Below, in pieces: positions 1 through 12,713 of a stretch of DNA of 63,045 nt. The stretch is from Pelagibacteraceae bacterium (GTDB lineage: Bacteria > Pseudomonadota > Alphaproteobacteria > Pelagibacterales > Pelagibacteraceae), in contig JADHRF010000002.1 in the NCBI GenBank assembly GCA_016777565.1, forward strand, positions 1-63,045, written 5' to 3'. A model generated the notes under the pieces. It searched no databases and was not told the origin of the DNA. It saw only the letters and a program-made list of their open reading frames with translations. The position numbers were made by a program, and so were the translations under genes. How positions within the stretch are numbered: the first letter of the stretch is position 1; each line of letters opens with the position of its first letter.

Positions 1-36
1 AGAGGGTCATAGGTTCGAGTCCTTTACCGCCCACCA
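1..36 (+). tRNA. 3' end of a tRNA cut by the window start, possibly tRNA-Val
   Basis: T-arm (ATAGGTTCGAGTCCTTT) followed by acceptor strand ACCGCCCACCA with encoded CCA. Anticodon lies outside the window; Val is a guess from the acceptor end. Confidence 0.6.
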
Positions 37-45
37 AATAAAAAT

Positions 46-122
46 GGGGGTGTAGCTCAGTTGGTTAGAGCGCCTGCCTGTCACGCAGGAGGTCGCCGGT
101 TCGAGCCCGGTCACTCCCGCCA
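46..122 (+). tRNA. tRNA-Asp (anticodon GTC)
   Basis: Acceptor GGGGGTG/CACTCCC pairs (one G-T), D-arm AGCTCAGTTGGTTAGAGC, anticodon loop CTGTCAC, T-arm CCGGTTCGAGCCCGG, encoded CCA. Confidence 0.95.
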
Positions 123-230
123 TTTTTCTTTGAATCTTTACTAGTTTTAAACACAATGTGGCTAAGTTAACCGATGTTAAACTAGGTAAAATTTAATATA
201 AGATAAACAAATAACTAATAACGGGTAATT

Positions 231-599
231 ATGATTTACAATTTTCTATCAAGCTACTTTTCAATAATTCTATTTTTATTTATTGCTTTGGCTTTAAGTA
301 TTGGTTTTATTTTATTAAATTTTTTAGCAGCTCCTAGCAATCCTGACCCAGAGAAACTTTCAGCTTACGAATGTGGATTTGAAGCTTTTGACGACTCTAG
401 AATGGAATTTGACGTTCGTTTTTATTTGGTTGCAATTTTATTTATTATTTTTGATCTAGAAATTGCTTTTTTATTTCCTTGGGCAATTTCACTTGGAAAT
501 ATAGGAGCACTTGGTTTCTGGTCTATGATGATTTTTTTATCTGTTTTAACAATTGGTTTTATTTATGAATGGAAAAAAGGAGCATTAGAATGGGAATGA
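231..599 (+). CDS. nuoA: NADH-quinone oxidoreductase subunit A
   Basis: 122 aa, [40 protein letters not shown] signature; first gene of nuo cluster. Confidence 0.97.
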   Translation: MIYNFLSSYFSIILFLFIALALSIGFILLNFLAAPSNPDPEKLSAYECGFEAFDDSRMEFDVRFYLVAILFIIFDLEIAFLFPWAISLGNIGALGFWSMMIFLSVLTIGFIYEWKKGALEWE

Positions 600-1126
600 A
601 ATTAGATTCATTTTCTCAAAAAGAAAAAAAAATTCCTACTGAGTTTAAACAACTAGCAAAAGAGTTTAGCGAGAAAGGTTTTATAACAACCTCGACTGAT
701 AATTTAATTAATTGGGCAAGAACAGGATCACTTCATTGGATGACTTTTGGATTAGCGTGTTGTGCTGTTGAAATGATGCAAACATCGATGCCAAGGTATG
801 ATCTTGAAAGATTTGGTGCTGCACCAAGAGCTTCACCTAGACAATCAGACGTAATGATAGTTGCTGGAACATTAACAAATAAAATGGCGCCGGCACTTCG
901 AAAAGTTTACGACCAAATGCCTGAACCAAGGTATGTAATTTCTATGGGCAGCTGTGCTAATGGCGGAGGTTATTATCACTATTCTTATTCTGTCGTAAGA
1001 GGATGTGATAAAATTGTGCCAGTAGATATTTATGTTCCTGGGTGTCCTCCTTCGGCTGAAGCACTTTTGTATGGAATTTTACAATTACAAAAGAAAATAA
1101 GAAGAGAAGGTTCTGTAAATAGATAA
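596..1126 (+). CDS. nuoB: NADH-quinone oxidoreductase subunit B
   Basis: [10 protein letters not shown] and [21 protein letters not shown]...PGCPP Fe-S ligand motifs. Start taken as ATG 596 (ATGA overlap with nuoA stop); 590 is also possible. Confidence 0.96.
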   Translation: MKLDSFSQKEKKIPTEFKQLAKEFSEKGFITTSTDNLINWARTGSLHWMTFGLACCAVEMMQTSMPRYDLERFGAAPRASPRQSDVMIVAGTLTNKMAPALRKVYDQMPEPRYVISMGSCANGGGYYHYSYSVVRGCDKIVPVDIYVPGCPPSAEALLYGILQLQKKIRREGSVNR

Positions 1127-1132
1127 AATTCC

Positions 1133-1747
1133 ATGGATCTAAAATTAAAAGAAGCTGAACAAGTAATTAATTCTGAATTAACTAGCAGAATAAAAAAGAC
1201 AGCAATTAATTTTGATGAACTTTTAGTTGAGACCACAAGCGACGACTTGATTCAAGTGATACTTTTTTTAAAATCAAATGATAAATTTAAGTTTAGACAA
1301 TTAATAGATATCGCAGCAGTAGATTACCCTGAAGAAGAAAGAAGATTTAGATTAATTTATCTTTTACTTTCACATGAGATGAATAAAAGAATAAAAATAT
1401 CGATCAATTTTGAAATAGGAAAAAAAATACCTACAATAACTAAAGTTTTCCCATCCTCAAATTGGATGGAAAGAGAGGTGTTTGATATGTACGGAATTGA
1501 ATTTATTGATCATCCTGACCTAAGAAGAATTTTAACAGACTATAACTTTGAAGGACATCCGCTAAGAAAAGATTTTCCACTGACAGGTTTCAACGAAGTC
1601 AGATATAGCGAAAAAGATAAAAAAGTTATTTATGAACCTGTAAAACTTGAACAAAATTATAGAGATTTTGATTTTGAAAGTCCTTGGGAAGGAACCCAGT
1701 ACATTAAAGAACTTAACAAGAAAAAAACTGATGACAAAAAAAAATAA
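1133..1747 (+). CDS. nuoC: NADH-quinone oxidoreductase subunit C
   Basis: [13 protein letters not shown]-like ([42 protein letters not shown]) 30 kDa subunit signature. Confidence 0.96.
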   Translation: MDLKLKEAEQVINSELTSRIKKTAINFDELLVETTSDDLIQVILFLKSNDKFKFRQLIDIAAVDYPEEERRFRLIYLLLSHEMNKRIKISINFEIGKKIPTITKVFPSSNWMEREVFDMYGIEFIDHPDLRRILTDYNFEGHPLRKDFPLTGFNEVRYSEKDKKVIYEPVKLEQNYRDFDFESPWEGTQYIKELNKKKTDDKKK

Positions 1748-2906
1748 GTCTTTAACTCTAAATTTTGGTCCACAACACCCCGCTGCACACGGTGTGCTTA
1801 GGCTTATTTTGGAGCTAGATGGAGAAGTAGTTGAAAAAGCAGATCCACATATAGGTCTCCTTCATAGAGGTACAGAGAAATTAATCGAGCATAAGACATA
1901 TATGCAAGCATTGCCATATTTTGACCGACTGGATTATGTGGCGCCTATGAACCAAGAGCATGCTTTTACTTTAGCAACCGAAAAGCTTTTGAATATTTCT
2001 GTTCCAGAAAGGGCTCAATACATAAGAGTAATTTTTTGTGAAATTGGAAGAATTTTAAGTCATATATTAAATATAACCACCCAAGCGCTTGACGTCGGTG
2101 CTTTAACGCCATCTCTTTGGGGTTTTGAAGAAAGAGAAACGTTGATGACATTTTATGAAAGAGCTTCTGGATCTAGATTACATGCAAATTATTTTAGAAC
2201 AGGGGGTGTTCATCAAGATCTTCCACAAAAATTAATTGATGATATTGGAAAATTTTGTAAAACTTTTCCTAAAACAATAGATGACTTAGAAGGTCTACTT
2301 ACTGACAATAGAATTTTTAAACAAAGAAACGTTGAAATTGGAATTGTGAGCAAACAAGAAGCTCTAGATCATAGTTTTTCAGGAGTTATGATAAGAGGTT
2401 CAGGTGTTGCTTGGGATCTAAGAAAGTCCCAACCTTACGAATGCTATGAAAAATTAAATTTTAAAGTACCTGTTGGAAAAAATGGAGATTGCTTTGATAG
2501 ATACTTATGTAGAATTGAAGAGATGAGAGAAAGTGTAAAAATTATATCTCAATGTATTGATCAAATGCCCAAGGGGGCAATTAAATCTCTTGACGGAAAA
2601 ATTTCTCCACCTAAGAGAAAAGACTTAAAAAATTCAATGGAAGCTTTAATACATCATTTTAAGCTCTTCACTGAAGGTTTTAGAGTCCCGGCAGGAGATG
2701 TTTATACTGCGGTAGAAGCACCAAAAGGAGAATTTGGAGTATATTTAATATCAGACGGCAGTAATAAGCCATATCGTTGTAAGATAAGAGCACCAGGATT
2801 TTCTCATCTTCAAGCAATGGATTATTTAATTCGAGGACATATGTTAGCAGATGTGCCTGCGGTGCTTGGTTCTTTAGATATAGTTTTTGGAGAGGTAGAC
2901 AGATGA
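1731..2906 (+). CDS. nuoD: NADH-quinone oxidoreductase subunit D
   Basis: [22 protein letters not shown] 49 kDa subunit motif; likely start ATG at 1731 (MTKKNK...), not the ORF-track start 1647. Confidence 0.97.
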   Translation: MTKKNKSLTLNFGPQHPAAHGVLRLILELDGEVVEKADPHIGLLHRGTEKLIEHKTYMQALPYFDRLDYVAPMNQEHAFTLATEKLLNISVPERAQYIRVIFCEIGRILSHILNITTQALDVGALTPSLWGFEERETLMTFYERASGSRLHANYFRTGGVHQDLPQKLIDDIGKFCKTFPKTIDDLEGLLTDNRIFKQRNVEIGIVSKQEALDHSFSGVMIRGSGVAWDLRKSQPYECYEKLNFKVPVGKNGDCFDRYLCRIEEMRESVKIISQCIDQMPKGAIKSLDGKISPPKRKDLKNSMEALIHHFKLFTEGFRVPAGDVYTAVEAPKGEFGVYLISDGSNKPYRCKIRAPGFSHLQAMDYLIRGHMLADVPAVLGSLDIVFGEVDR

Positions 2907-3511
2907 GTTTAAAAAAAATTCATGAAAATCAACCTGACTCTTTTGAATTTACAAATGCTAATTTAGAAATCGCCAAAGGCATAATGAAAAAATACCCAAA
3001 CAATAGAAAAAAAAGTGCAGTAATGCCCTTATTATATTTAGCACAAAGACAGAATGAAAATTGGATTCCTTTGTCTGCAATGAAATATATAGCCAAGTAT
3101 TTAGAGATGGCTTACATAAAAGTTTATGAAGTTGCAACATTTTACTCAATGTATAATTTGGCACCTGTTGGAAAATATTTTGTGCAGGTTTGTACTACTA
3201 GTCCATGTCTTATCAGAGGTGCTGATAAAATTGTCAAAATTTGTAAAGAAAAGATTTCTAAAGATGAGAGTGAACTTTCAGGAAATAAATTATGTTCTTG
3301 GACAGAAGTAGAATGTTTGGGAGCATGCGTCAATGCCCCAATGATGCAGATTAACAATGATTACTACGAAGATCTTGATGAAAAAAATACTATTGAAATT
3401 ATAAATTCTTTACTAGAAGACAAACCGGTCAAGCCTGGATCGTTTAGAAACAGGACAAATACGGCGCCTGAAAAAAATAAAACAATTATCAATGGAGAAA
3501 AAAATGCTTAA
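2903..3511 (+). CDS. nuoE: NADH-quinone oxidoreductase subunit E (24 kDa, 2Fe-2S)
   Basis: [13 protein letters not shown] ... [13 protein letters not shown] 2Fe-2S ligands. Confidence 0.96.
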   Translation: MSLKKIHENQPDSFEFTNANLEIAKGIMKKYPNNRKKSAVMPLLYLAQRQNENWIPLSAMKYIAKYLEMAYIKVYEVATFYSMYNLAPVGKYFVQVCTTSPCLIRGADKIVKICKEKISKDESELSGNKLCSWTEVECLGACVNAPMMQINNDYYEDLDEKNTIEIINSLLEDKPVKPGSFRNRTNTAPEKNKTIINGEKNA

Positions 3512-4835
3512 AGAAGAAAACAAAATATTTAAAAATTTATATAATGATCTGGGTTGGGAAGTAGATAAAGCTATCTTAAGAGAGGATTGGAGTAATACAA
3601 AAGAAATAATATCTAAAGGCAGAGACTGGATTATAAGTGAAATTAAAACTTCAGAGTTAAGAGGTAGAGGTGGTGCTGGTTTTTCTACTGGTCTCAAGTG
3701 GTCTTTTGCTCCTAAGGAAGTTGGTTCTAGACCCCACTATTTAGTTATAAATGCTGATGAGTCAGAGCCAGGAACATGTAAAGACAGAGATATAATTAGA
3801 TTCGAACCTCAAAAATTAATTGAAGGTTGTCTAATTGCTGGCTACGCGGTTAACGCTCATGTTTGTTATATTTATATTAGAGGCGAATATTTTAATGAGG
3901 GAAATAAATTACAAGAAGCAATTGATCAAGCATATAAAAAAAACTTTTTAGGAAAGAATGCGTGTGGGTCAGGTTGGGACTTTGATATTCATATTCATTT
4001 TGGGGCAGGAGCTTATATTTGTGGTGAAGAAACTGCTTTATTAGAAAGTATTGAAGGGAATAAAGGTCAACCAAGACTTAAACCTCCGTTTCCAGCACTT
4101 GTAGGTTTGTACGGATGTCCCACTATAGTAAATAACGTTGAAACAATAGCTGTTGTACCGACTATTCTAAGAAAAGGAGGGAAATGGTTTGCATCTTTAG
4201 GTAAACCAAAAAATACTGGTACTAAAATTTTTTGTATTTCCGGAAACGTAAATCATCCTTGCAATGTCGAGGAAGAAATGGGCATTCCTTTAAAAGAGTT
4301 AATAGAAAAACATGCAGGCGGTGTTATTGGCGGATGGGATAATCTGCAAGCCGTCATTCCTGGTGGATCTTCAATGCCGCTATTACCAAAAAATATTTGT
4401 GACACCATAACAATGGACTTTGACTCTTTAATAGCAAATAAAAGTGGATTAGGTACTGCAGGTATCGTTGTAATAAACAAAGATCAAGACATTGTAAAAT
4501 GTATGGCGCGTATAGCTAGGTTTTATAAACATGAAAGTTGTGGTCAATGTACACCATGCAGAGAAGGTTCTGGCTGGATGTGGAGAATTCTAGAAAGAGC
4601 CGGAAAAGGAGAAGCAACTTATAATGATATAAATTTATTAGAAGACGTTACAAAACAAATAGAAGGTCATACTATTTGTGCATTTGGAGAAGGTTCTGCT
4701 TGGCCTGTACAAGGATTATTGAGACATTTTAGAAAAGAAATAGAGAAAAGATGTATTGGTGAGCCGACTTTTGGAAAAAAGAGAGACATTCCTTATTTGG
4801 TAGACCAACACCTTCTGGAGAATGAAAATGCCTAA
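3504..4835 (+). CDS. nuoF: NADH-quinone oxidoreductase subunit F (51 kDa)
   Basis: [19 protein letters not shown]-binding and [12 protein letters not shown] 4Fe-4S motifs. Confidence 0.97.
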   Translation: MLKEENKIFKNLYNDLGWEVDKAILREDWSNTKEIISKGRDWIISEIKTSELRGRGGAGFSTGLKWSFAPKEVGSRPHYLVINADESEPGTCKDRDIIRFEPQKLIEGCLIAGYAVNAHVCYIYIRGEYFNEGNKLQEAIDQAYKKNFLGKNACGSGWDFDIHIHFGAGAYICGEETALLESIEGNKGQPRLKPPFPALVGLYGCPTIVNNVETIAVVPTILRKGGKWFASLGKPKNTGTKIFCISGNVNHPCNVEEEMGIPLKELIEKHAGGVIGGWDNLQAVIPGGSSMPLLPKNICDTITMDFDSLIANKSGLGTAGIVVINKDQDIVKCMARIARFYKHESCGQCTPCREGSGWMWRILERAGKGEATYNDINLLEDVTKQIEGHTICAFGEGSAWPVQGLLRHFRKEIEKRCIGEPTFGKKRDIPYLVDQHLLENENA

Positions 4836-6882
4836 AATATTAATAAATGGAAAAGAAATTGAATTTGAAAAAGGAATGACTGTTTTGCAAGCTTGTGAAC
4901 TTGCTGAAGTAGAGATACCTAGATTTTGTTATCATGAAAAATTGTCTATAGCTGGCAACTGTAGAATGTGTCTAGTTGAAATGGAAAAATCTGCAAAACC
5001 AATCGCCTCTTGTGCAATGCCAGCTGCAGAAGGAATGAATATTAAAACTAATACAGAATTTGTAAAAAAAGCTCGAAAAGGAATAATGGAATTTTTATTA
5101 GCCAATCATCCACTAGATTGCCCAGTCTGTGATCAAGGAGGTGAGTGCGATTTACAAGATCAGTCATTGTTCTACGGTTTTGATAAATCAAGATTCTCTG
5201 AAAACAAAAGAAATGTAAAAGACAAATACATGGGTCCATTAATTAAAACACAAATGACTAGATGTATACATTGTACAAGATGTGTTCGATTTGCAGAAGA
5301 AGTCGCCGGAGTTCCTGAAATAGGAACAACCGGAAGAGGCGAAAACATGGAAATAACTACTTATTTGGAGCAATCAATGACTTCGGAATTATCAGCAAAT
5401 GTAATCGATTTATGTCCAGTAGGCGCACTTACATCAAAACCATATGCTTTTGAAGCAAGACCCTGGGAGTTAAAAAAAACAGAAAGTATAGATGTCATGG
5501 ATGCTGTTGGTTCAAATATAAGAGTTGATACTTATGGATGGGAGGTAAAAAGAGTTTTACCAAGACTAAACAATGAAATTAATGAAGAATGGATATCAGA
5601 TAAAACCAGATATGCATGTGATGGTTTATTAAAACAAAGATTAGATCAACCATATATTAAAAAAAATGGTAAATTAGTTAAAGCAAGTTGGGACGAAGCA
5701 ATAGATCTCATTACAAACAAAATAAAATCTATAGACCCAAGTCACATAGGAGCTCATATTGGTGATATGGCTTCAATTGAAACAATCTTTTCATTCAAAA
5801 ATTTATTAGAAAAAATAAATTGTACCAATCATGATTTTAGAGAGAAAAATTTTTATATAAATCCAATAGAAAAAATAAACTATTTATTTAATAGTTCTAT
5901 ACAAGCAATTGAAGAAAGTGATTTAGTTTTATTAATTGGTTGTAATCCAAGACATGAAGCTACGATGGTAAATGCAAGATTAAGAAAGTCGACTATAAAA
6001 AATAAAACTTCTATTTTTTCTATTGGAAATCCTGGAGATTTAACTTATGATTACACCTTGTTAGGTGAAGACATTGACGAACTTAAAAATATTTTTGAAG
6101 GTAAAAGCGATATTAGTAAAAAACTAAATAATGCCAAAAGACCTTTATTTATTATTGGTGAGTCTGCATTAGAGCTTAAAAATGCAGAATATATTTTAAA
6201 TGAAACAAAAAATTTTTTAGTTAAGAATAATTTTATAAACGACACTTGGAATGCATTAAATATTTTAATTCAAAACGCCTCAACTGTAGGAGCGATAGAT
6301 CTTAAATTCTATAATATTGAAGAAAAAAATAATTTTGTATTTTTTGATAAATTAAAAAATCAAGATTTTAAATTATTATATCTAGTTGGTTCAGATAATC
6401 TTGAAATTAAAAAAAATAATGAATTTATTATTTATCAGGGATCTCACGGAGATCGGAACGCTGAAATAGCTGACGTAATATTACCCAGCCCAACTTATAC
6501 AGAACAAAATGGCCTTTTTATAAATCTTGAAGGCAGGATTCAAGAATGTAGAAAAGCTTCTTATCCAACTAATGAAGCTATGGAGGATTGGAAAATTTTT
6601 AATCTAATAAATAAAAGTTTAAATAAATTAGATTTATTTGATAATTTTTTATCTATTAGAAAACTTGCTATTAAAAATATACCAATGTTTTCTGACATAG
6701 ATTTATTACCACTAAAGAATAAAAATATTGACAGCCAAACATCATCTTTAGTTACAAATGAAAAAGTACAGATTAAACCTATAGATTATTACTATAGTAA
6801 TGCCATTGCGAGAGCATCAAAAACTATGAGTGATTGTAGAAATATAAATATTAATAACAAGAAAAATGGAACAAACAGCTAA
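4828..6882 (+). CDS. nuoG: NADH-quinone oxidoreductase subunit G (75 kDa)
   Basis: [18 protein letters not shown] 2Fe-2S motif, [19 protein letters not shown], then molybdopterin oxidoreductase-like region. Confidence 0.96.
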   Translation: MPKILINGKEIEFEKGMTVLQACELAEVEIPRFCYHEKLSIAGNCRMCLVEMEKSAKPIASCAMPAAEGMNIKTNTEFVKKARKGIMEFLLANHPLDCPVCDQGGECDLQDQSLFYGFDKSRFSENKRNVKDKYMGPLIKTQMTRCIHCTRCVRFAEEVAGVPEIGTTGRGENMEITTYLEQSMTSELSANVIDLCPVGALTSKPYAFEARPWELKKTESIDVMDAVGSNIRVDTYGWEVKRVLPRLNNEINEEWISDKTRYACDGLLKQRLDQPYIKKNGKLVKASWDEAIDLITNKIKSIDPSHIGAHIGDMASIETIFSFKNLLEKINCTNHDFREKNFYINPIEKINYLFNSSIQAIEESDLVLLIGCNPRHEATMVNARLRKSTIKNKTSIFSIGNPGDLTYDYTLLGEDIDELKNIFEGKSDISKKLNNAKRPLFIIGESALELKNAEYILNETKNFLVKNNFINDTWNALNILIQNASTVGAIDLKFYNIEEKNNFVFFDKLKNQDFKLLYLVGSDNLEIKKNNEFIIYQGSHGDRNAEIADVILPSPTYTEQNGLFINLEGRIQECRKASYPTNEAMEDWKIFNLINKSLNKLDLFDNFLSIRKLAIKNIPMFSDIDLLPLKNKNIDSQTSSLVTNEKVQIKPIDYYYSNAIARASKTMSDCRNININNKKNGTNS

Positions 6883-7888
6883 AATGGAATATTTAAATAT
6901 TATATCAAGTGAAATTTATAAGATTGCATTTATTTTAGTTCCTGTGCTTGTTTCAGTAGCTTTATTTGTCTGGTTAGATAGAAGAATTTGGGCGGCTGTT
7001 CAAAAAAGAAGAGGGCCAAATGTAGTTGGCCCTTTTGGTCTATTACAGACTTTAGCAGACGCATTAAAATATATTTTTAAAGAAATAATAATTCCAGCAA
7101 GTTCTAATAAGATTATATTTATATTAGCACCAATTATAACAATGACTTTAGCTTTAGTAGCTTGGGCCGTTATTCCTTTTAGTGATGAATTTGTTTTAGC
7201 AGATATTAACGTAGGTATACTCTATATATTCGCTATCTCTTCTTTAGGAGTTTATGGAATTATCATGGGTGGATGGGCATCAAATTCTAAATACCCGTTC
7301 CTTGGGGCTATAAGATCGGCAGCCCAAATGGTTTCTTACGAAGTTTCAATTGGCATAATAATTATCAATGTTCTTTTGTGTGTAGGATCATTAAATCTAA
7401 ACGATATCGTCAATGCCCAACAAGACTTATGGTATGTAATACCTTTGTTCCCAATGTTTGTTGTGTTTTTCATTTCTGCATTAGCAGAAACAAATAGACC
7501 ACCATTTGATTTACCTGAAGCAGAAGCTGAATTAGTTGCAGGTTACCAAACTGAATATTCAGGAATGATGTATGCAATGTTTTGGTTAGGTGAATATGCA
7601 AATATTCTGCTTATGTGTGCCTTAGGATCTGTTTTATTTTTAGGTGGTTGGTTGCCGCCAATAGATATTTACCCAATTAACATTGTTCCAGCCCCAATCT
7701 GGATGATTTTAAAGATATTATTTTTATTTTTTCTATTTGCCTTAGTCAAAGCTATTGTACCAAGATATAGGTATGATCAATTAATGAGATTAGGATGGAA
7801 AATATTTTTACCTTTTTCTCTATTATATGTTGTGCTGACAGCTAGTTTTCTATTTTATTTCGATAAATTACCAACAAGGTTATTTTAA
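6866..7888 (+). CDS. nuoH: NADH-quinone oxidoreductase subunit H
   Basis: [21 protein letters not shown] and [27 protein letters not shown] signatures. Start could be 6884. Confidence 0.97.
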   Translation: MEQTAKMEYLNIISSEIYKIAFILVPVLVSVALFVWLDRRIWAAVQKRRGPNVVGPFGLLQTLADALKYIFKEIIIPASSNKIIFILAPIITMTLALVAWAVIPFSDEFVLADINVGILYIFAISSLGVYGIIMGGWASNSKYPFLGAIRSAAQMVSYEVSIGIIIINVLLCVGSLNLNDIVNAQQDLWYVIPLFPMFVVFFISALAETNRPPFDLPEAEAELVAGYQTEYSGMMYAMFWLGEYANILLMCALGSVLFLGGWLPPIDIYPINIVPAPIWMILKILFLFFLFALVKAIVPRYRYDQLMRLGWKIFLPFSLLYVVLTASFLFYFDKLPTRLF

Positions 7889-8374
7889 ATGACAATTATT
7901 AGAATATTAAAAACAATTTTTTTATTTGAGTTTATCGTAGCTTCTTGGATGGGTATAAAAGAAACTTTTAAAACAAAAAAAACAATTAATTACCCTTATG
8001 AAAAAGGCACTTTAAGTCCAAGGTATAGAGGAGAACATGCTCTAAGAAGATATCCAAGTGGAGAGGAACGCTGTATTGCTTGTAAGCTTTGTGAAGCAGT
8101 TTGTCCTGCTCAAGCAATAACTATTGAGTCTACAGAGAGAGATGATGGAAGCAGAAAAACTACCAGATATGACATAGATATGCTTAAGTGTATTTACTGC
8201 GGTTTATGCCAGGAGTCTTGCCCTGTAGATGCAATCGTACAAGGACCAAATTTTGAATTTGCAACAGAGACTAGAGAAGAACTTTATTATAACAAAGAAA
8301 AATTATTAGATAATGGAGATAGATGGGAAGAAGTTTTGGCTAAAAATATTAGACTAGATAAACCTTACAGATAA
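7889..8374 (+). CDS. nuoI: NADH-quinone oxidoreductase subunit I
   Basis: Two CxxCxxCxxxCP ferredoxin motifs ([24 protein letters not shown]). Confidence 0.97.
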   Translation: MTIIRILKTIFLFEFIVASWMGIKETFKTKKTINYPYEKGTLSPRYRGEHALRRYPSGEERCIACKLCEAVCPAQAITIESTERDDGSRKTTRYDIDMLKCIYCGLCQESCPVDAIVQGPNFEFATETREELYYNKEKLLDNGDRWEEVLAKNIRLDKPYR

Positions 8375-8375
8375 A

Positions 8376-9008
8376 ATGTTAGCACATACTTTTTTTTTCT
8401 ACTTTTTCTCAATTATATCAGTTGGTTCTGCATTAATGGTTATTGCGAGTAGAAATACTGTGCATGCAGTATTTTTCCTTATTTTAGATTTTATATCAGT
8501 TGGTTGTCTTTTTATTATGATAGGGGCCGAATTTTTAGGCATGATTATGCTTATCGTTTATGTAGGTGCTGTAGCAGTACTATTTTTATTTGTTGTTATG
8601 ATGTTAAATGTTGCAGAACAAAAACAATCGTGGTTCAGAGACAGAGAAAAATCAGCACATATTCCTGTTGGATTGATTGTAAGTATAATCATTTTAGCCG
8701 AAGTTCTAGTCGTTGTCGGGGGTTGGAAATATAAACCAAACTTTATAAAAACTGATGCTTTGATAATAGACGGAAACCTCACTAACACACATATGCTTGG
8801 AAATGTACTTTATACTCAATATATTCATTTATTTCAGGTTGCTGGAGTTATTTTACTTTTAGCAATGATAGGTGCAATTGTCTTAACTTACACAAGAAGA
8901 GAAGGTGTAAAAACGCAGAGTTATTTTACCCAGATATCTAGAGAAAGAAAAACTTCGATAAAATTAGCAGAGGCAGATTTTAACAAGGGAGTAAAGATAG
9001 ATGATTAG
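8376..9008 (+). CDS. nuoJ: NADH-quinone oxidoreductase subunit J
   Basis: Membrane protein with [28 protein letters not shown] motif. Confidence 0.95.
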   Translation: MLAHTFFFYFFSIISVGSALMVIASRNTVHAVFFLILDFISVGCLFIMIGAEFLGMIMLIVYVGAVAVLFLFVVMMLNVAEQKQSWFRDREKSAHIPVGLIVSIIILAEVLVVVGGWKYKPNFIKTDALIIDGNLTNTHMLGNVLYTQYIHLFQVAGVILLLAMIGAIVLTYTRREGVKTQSYFTQISRERKTSIKLAEADFNKGVKIDD

Positions 9009-9312
9009 TATCGAATTAGGTCATTACCTTGCGTTAGGTGGTGTAATATTTTTACTAGGTGTTATAGGAATCTTTTTAAACAGAAAAAATGTAATAGTAA
9101 TATTAATGTCAGTAGAACTTATTCTGCTTTCGGTAAATATAAATTTAGTAGCTTTCTCCATTTATTCAAATGATATAACAGGACAAATATTTACTTTTTT
9201 CATATTGACTGTTGCTGCAGCAGAAGCTGCAATAGGTTTAGCAATAATAGTTTCTTACTACAGAAACAAAGGTTCAATTCGAGTTCAAGAAATTAATGAG
9301 ATGAAAGGTTAA
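9001..9312 (+). CDS. nuoK: NADH-quinone oxidoreductase subunit K
   Basis: 103 aa; [18 protein letters not shown] ... [18 protein letters not shown]. Confidence 0.96.
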   Translation: MISIELGHYLALGGVIFLLGVIGIFLNRKNVIVILMSVELILLSVNINLVAFSIYSNDITGQIFTFFILTVAAAEAAIGLAIIVSYYRNKGSIRVQEINEMKG

Positions 9313-11220
9313 ATGCCCTACGTATTAATCTTTTTTCCATTACTTGGTTCAATATTAGGTTATTCCGTCAAATCATTAGGAGATAGATATTCGGAAGTAA
9401 TTACAACCACTTTAGTTTTAATTTCAGCAATAATTTCTGGTTTAGTCTTTTATAATGGCGTTGTTCATGATGTGTATGGGAATTATAAAGTTTTAGACTG
9501 GATTAGCTCTGGAAGTTTTAAAGTAAATTGGTCTATTAACATCGACCCACTAAGTTCGATAATGTTAGTTGTGGTTACTTCTGTATCTTCATTAGTTCAT
9601 ATTTATTCAATTGGCTATATGAGTCACGACCCAAACAAACCAAGGTTCATGTCTTACCTATCTTTATTTACTTTCTCAATGTTAATGCTCGTTGTTTCAG
9701 ATAATTTTCTCCAATTATTTTTTGGTTGGGAAGGAGTTGGTTTGTGTTCATACTTATTAATTGGTTTCTGGTACAAAAAAGAGTCTGCTAACAACGCAGC
9801 TATAAAAGCTTTTTTAGTTAATAGAGTAGGTGATTTTGGTTTAGCAATTGGTATTTTTTTAATTTTTTACTATTTTGGCACAGTGAATTATGACGAAGTA
9901 TTTATTAAAGCCGCAGGTTCAGTTGACAAAGAAATAAATTTTCTTGGTTTTAATATAAATTTAATAACCATAATATGCCTAACACTTTTTATTGGTGCGA
10001 TGGGTAAATCAGCACAATTTTTATTTCACACTTGGTTGCCAGATGCTATGGAAGGACCAACACCGGTTTCAGCTTTAATCCATGCCGCAACAATGGTTAC
10101 AGCTGGAGTATTTTTAGTTGTTAGATGTTCTCCATTATTTGATTACTCACAAGTGGCTTTAAACTTTGTTGCTATAATAGGTATGGTAACAGCTGTATTT
10201 GCAGCTTCTGTGGCTTTAGTTCAAAACGATATTAAGAAAATTATTGCTTATTCAACATGCAGTCAGTTGGGTTATATGTTTTTTGCCGCAGGTGTAGGCG
10301 CTTACCATGTTGCAATTTTTCATTTGTTTACACACGCTTTTTTTAAAGCTCTGTTATTTCTTGGTTCAGGATCAGTCATACATGCTTTCAAAGATGAGCA
10401 AGATATAAGACTAATGGGAGGCGTGTGGAAAAAGCTTCCATATACATGGACTCTAATGCTTATCGGTACATTAGCTTTAACAGGCTTCCCTTTCCTTTCT
10501 GGGTTTTATTCTAAAGACGCTATTATTGAATTTGCTTTTTTTAAAGGCACTCCAGTTGGTTACTACGCCATGACAATTGGTATCTTTACTGCTTTTTTAA
10601 CAGCTATTTATTCCTGGAGATTATTTTTTATAACTTTTCATGGAAATTATAATAATAAAGAAATTTCAATAGAGGAGACACATGAGTCACCATTGATAAT
10701 GCTCATACCTTTAATATTACTCGCTTTAGGTGCTGTGTTTGCGGGATTTTTATTTAAAGAAATGTTAATTGGGGATCAATATTTAGATTTTTGGAAAAAT
10801 TCAATATTTTTCATAAAAGAAATTGATCACTTGTATTTACCTCTTTGGCTTTTACTAATAACACCAATTTTAGTAGTTTTCGCTATCCCTATTACTTATT
10901 ATTTATACATAAAAAATATTTCAATTTTAAGTGGTGTAAAGAAAATGAACGAACCTTTACATAATTTTTTATTAAACAAATGGTATTTTGATGAGTTATA
11001 TGAATTTTTGTTAGTTAAACCTATTAAATTAATAGGTTCTATTTTATGGAAAAAAGGTGATCAAAATACTATTGATCGTTACGGTCCAGATGGTTTTTCA
11101 AAAGCTATTAAATTTTTTTCTAATAAAGCAGTAAAATTTCAAAGTGGTTTTATTTATGATTATGCATTTATAATGCTTTTAGGCTTATCTTTATTATTGA
11201 CTTATTTAATAATTAATTAA
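9313..11220 (+). CDS. nuoL: NADH-quinone oxidoreductase subunit L
   Basis: 635 aa antiporter-like subunit; FLFHTWLPDAMEGPTPVSALIHAATMVTAGVFLV. Confidence 0.97.
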   Translation: MPYVLIFFPLLGSILGYSVKSLGDRYSEVITTTLVLISAIISGLVFYNGVVHDVYGNYKVLDWISSGSFKVNWSINIDPLSSIMLVVVTSVSSLVHIYSIGYMSHDPNKPRFMSYLSLFTFSMLMLVVSDNFLQLFFGWEGVGLCSYLLIGFWYKKESANNAAIKAFLVNRVGDFGLAIGIFLIFYYFGTVNYDEVFIKAAGSVDKEINFLGFNINLITIICLTLFIGAMGKSAQFLFHTWLPDAMEGPTPVSALIHAATMVTAGVFLVVRCSPLFDYSQVALNFVAIIGMVTAVFAASVALVQNDIKKIIAYSTCSQLGYMFFAAGVGAYHVAIFHLFTHAFFKALLFLGSGSVIHAFKDEQDIRLMGGVWKKLPYTWTLMLIGTLALTGFPFLSGFYSKDAIIEFAFFKGTPVGYYAMTIGIFTAFLTAIYSWRLFFITFHGNYNNKEISIEETHESPLIMLIPLILLALGAVFAGFLFKEMLIGDQYLDFWKNSIFFIKEIDHLYLPLWLLLITPILVVFAIPITYYLYIKNISILSGVKKMNEPLHNFLLNKWYFDELYEFLLVKPIKLIGSILWKKGDQNTIDRYGPDGFSKAIKFFSNKAVKFQSGFIYDYAFIMLLGLSLLLTYLIIN

Positions 11221-11222
11221 AA

Positions 11223-12713
11223 ATGAATTTTCCAATACTGTCATCTATTACTTTGCTACCTATTCTAGGAGCTATTTTTATTTTTATATTTAATAATAAA
11301 ACTAATGAAAATAAAAATGTAATTTATGTTTCTTTATTTACAAGCGTAGTAACCTTGTTCTTATCTTTTTTTTTATGGTACGTTTTTGATAAAAGCTCAT
11401 CCGAGTTTCAGTTCATTGAAGAAAAAAATTGGATAAGTGGAATCATAAAGTTTAAATTTGGAATTGACGGCCTATCTATTTTATTTATAGTTCTTACTGC
11501 TTTTATTACTCCAATTTGTATAATTTCTTGTATCAATAGTGTAAAGAACAGACTCAAAGAGTTTCTAATTGCCATTCTCATTTTAGAATCATTTATGATT
11601 GGTGTTTTTTGCTCTTTGGATTTAGTTATTTTTTATTTATTTTTTGAAGCTGGTTTAATACCAATGTTTCTAATTATTGGAATATGGGGTGGTCCAAAGA
11701 GAGTTTATGCCGCATTTAAATTCTTTTTGTTTACACTCTTAGGTTCTGTTCTTATGTTAGTTGCTATTATTTCAATTTATTGGATTACTGGTACTACCGA
11801 TGTAACTGAGATTTATCTCATTAAAATTCCTTCAGAATTTCAATATGTTCTTTGGTTAGCTTTTTTTAGTTCTTTTGCAGTAAAAATGCCAATGTGGCCT
11901 GTTCATACCTGGCTACCAGACGCTCATGTTGAAGCGCCTACAGCAGGATCCGTTATTCTTGCTGCTATTTTGCTTAAAATGGCTGGTTATGGTTTTTTAA
12001 GATTTTCTATTGGGATGTTTCCTGTTGCATCAGAATATTTTGTACCTTTAATTTATACTTTAAGTATTATTGCAATTATTTACACATCACTAGTAGCTTT
12101 AATGCAAGAGGATATGAAAAAACTCATTGCATATTCTTCTGTTGCACATATGGGATTTGTAACACTTGGTATTTTTACTTTTACAAAACAAGGAATTGAA
12201 GGAAGTATTTTTCAAATGCTAAGTCATGGCCTTATTTCAGCAGCACTCTTCTTATGTGTCGGCGTTGTTTATGATAGAGTTCACTCAAGATTAATAAGTT
12301 CTTATGGTGGATTAGTTAATATTCTTCCAAAATACTCATTAGTATTCGCAGTATTTATGTTAGGAGCTATTGGTCTTCCAGGAACTAGTGGATTTGTTGG
12401 TGAAATATTAGTTTTATTAGGTGCTTTTCAAAAGAATTTTTTGGTAGCTATACTAGCAAGTATTGGAGTTATTTTAGGTGCAGCTTATATGCTTTGGTTA
12501 TATAAAAGGGTAATCTTTGGGAAGTTAGAAAAAAAAGAATTAAGTGAATTAAAAGATTTAAATTTATCCGAAGGTCTTATACTATTCTTGCTTGCAGGAC
12601 TAACTTTATTTCTTGGTTTTTATCCAAATTTAATTTTAGATACCATTCATGTTTCAGTAGAAAAATTAATTAATGATTATCAATTAAATTTAATTCTAAA
12701 CACAGTGAAATAA
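11223..12713 (+). CDS. nuoM: NADH-quinone oxidoreductase subunit M
   Basis: 496 aa; VKMPMWPVHTWLPDAHVEAPTAGSVILAAILLKMAGYG. Confidence 0.97.
   Translation: MNFPILSSITLLPILGAIFIFIFNNKTNENKNVIYVSLFTSVVTLFLSFFLWYVFDKSSSEFQFIEEKNWISGIIKFKFGIDGLSILFIVLTAFITPICIISCINSVKNRLKEFLIAILILESFMIGVFCSLDLVIFYLFFEAGLIPMFLIIGIWGGPKRVYAAFKFFLFTLLGSVLMLVAIISIYWITGTTDVTEIYLIKIPSEFQYVLWLAFFSSFAVKMPMWPVHTWLPDAHVEAPTAGSVILAAILLKMAGYGFLRFSIGMFPVASEYFVPLIYTLSIIAIIYTSLVALMQEDMKKLIAYSSVAHMGFVTLGIFTFTKQGIEGSIFQMLSHGLISAALFLCVGVVYDRVHSRLISSYGGLVNILPKYSLVFAVFMLGAIGLPGTSGFVGEILVLLGAFQKNFLVAILASIGVILGAAYMLWLYKRVIFGKLEKKELSELKDLNLSEGLILFLLAGLTLFLGFYPNLILDTIHVSVEKLINDYQLNLILNTVK

Noticed and set aside
1-122. tRNA pair as an integration site for a genomic island
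   Set aside because: No integrase, attachment-site repeat or accessory genes follow; the nuo operon begins 108 bp later.
3413-3697. 94-aa minus-strand ORF opposite nuoE/nuoF
   Set aside because: Antisense shadow; no recognisable domain.
8504-8734. 76-aa plus-strand ORF and its antisense partner 8558-8788 inside nuoJ
   Set aside because: Out-of-frame or antisense shadows of a conserved nuoJ coding region.
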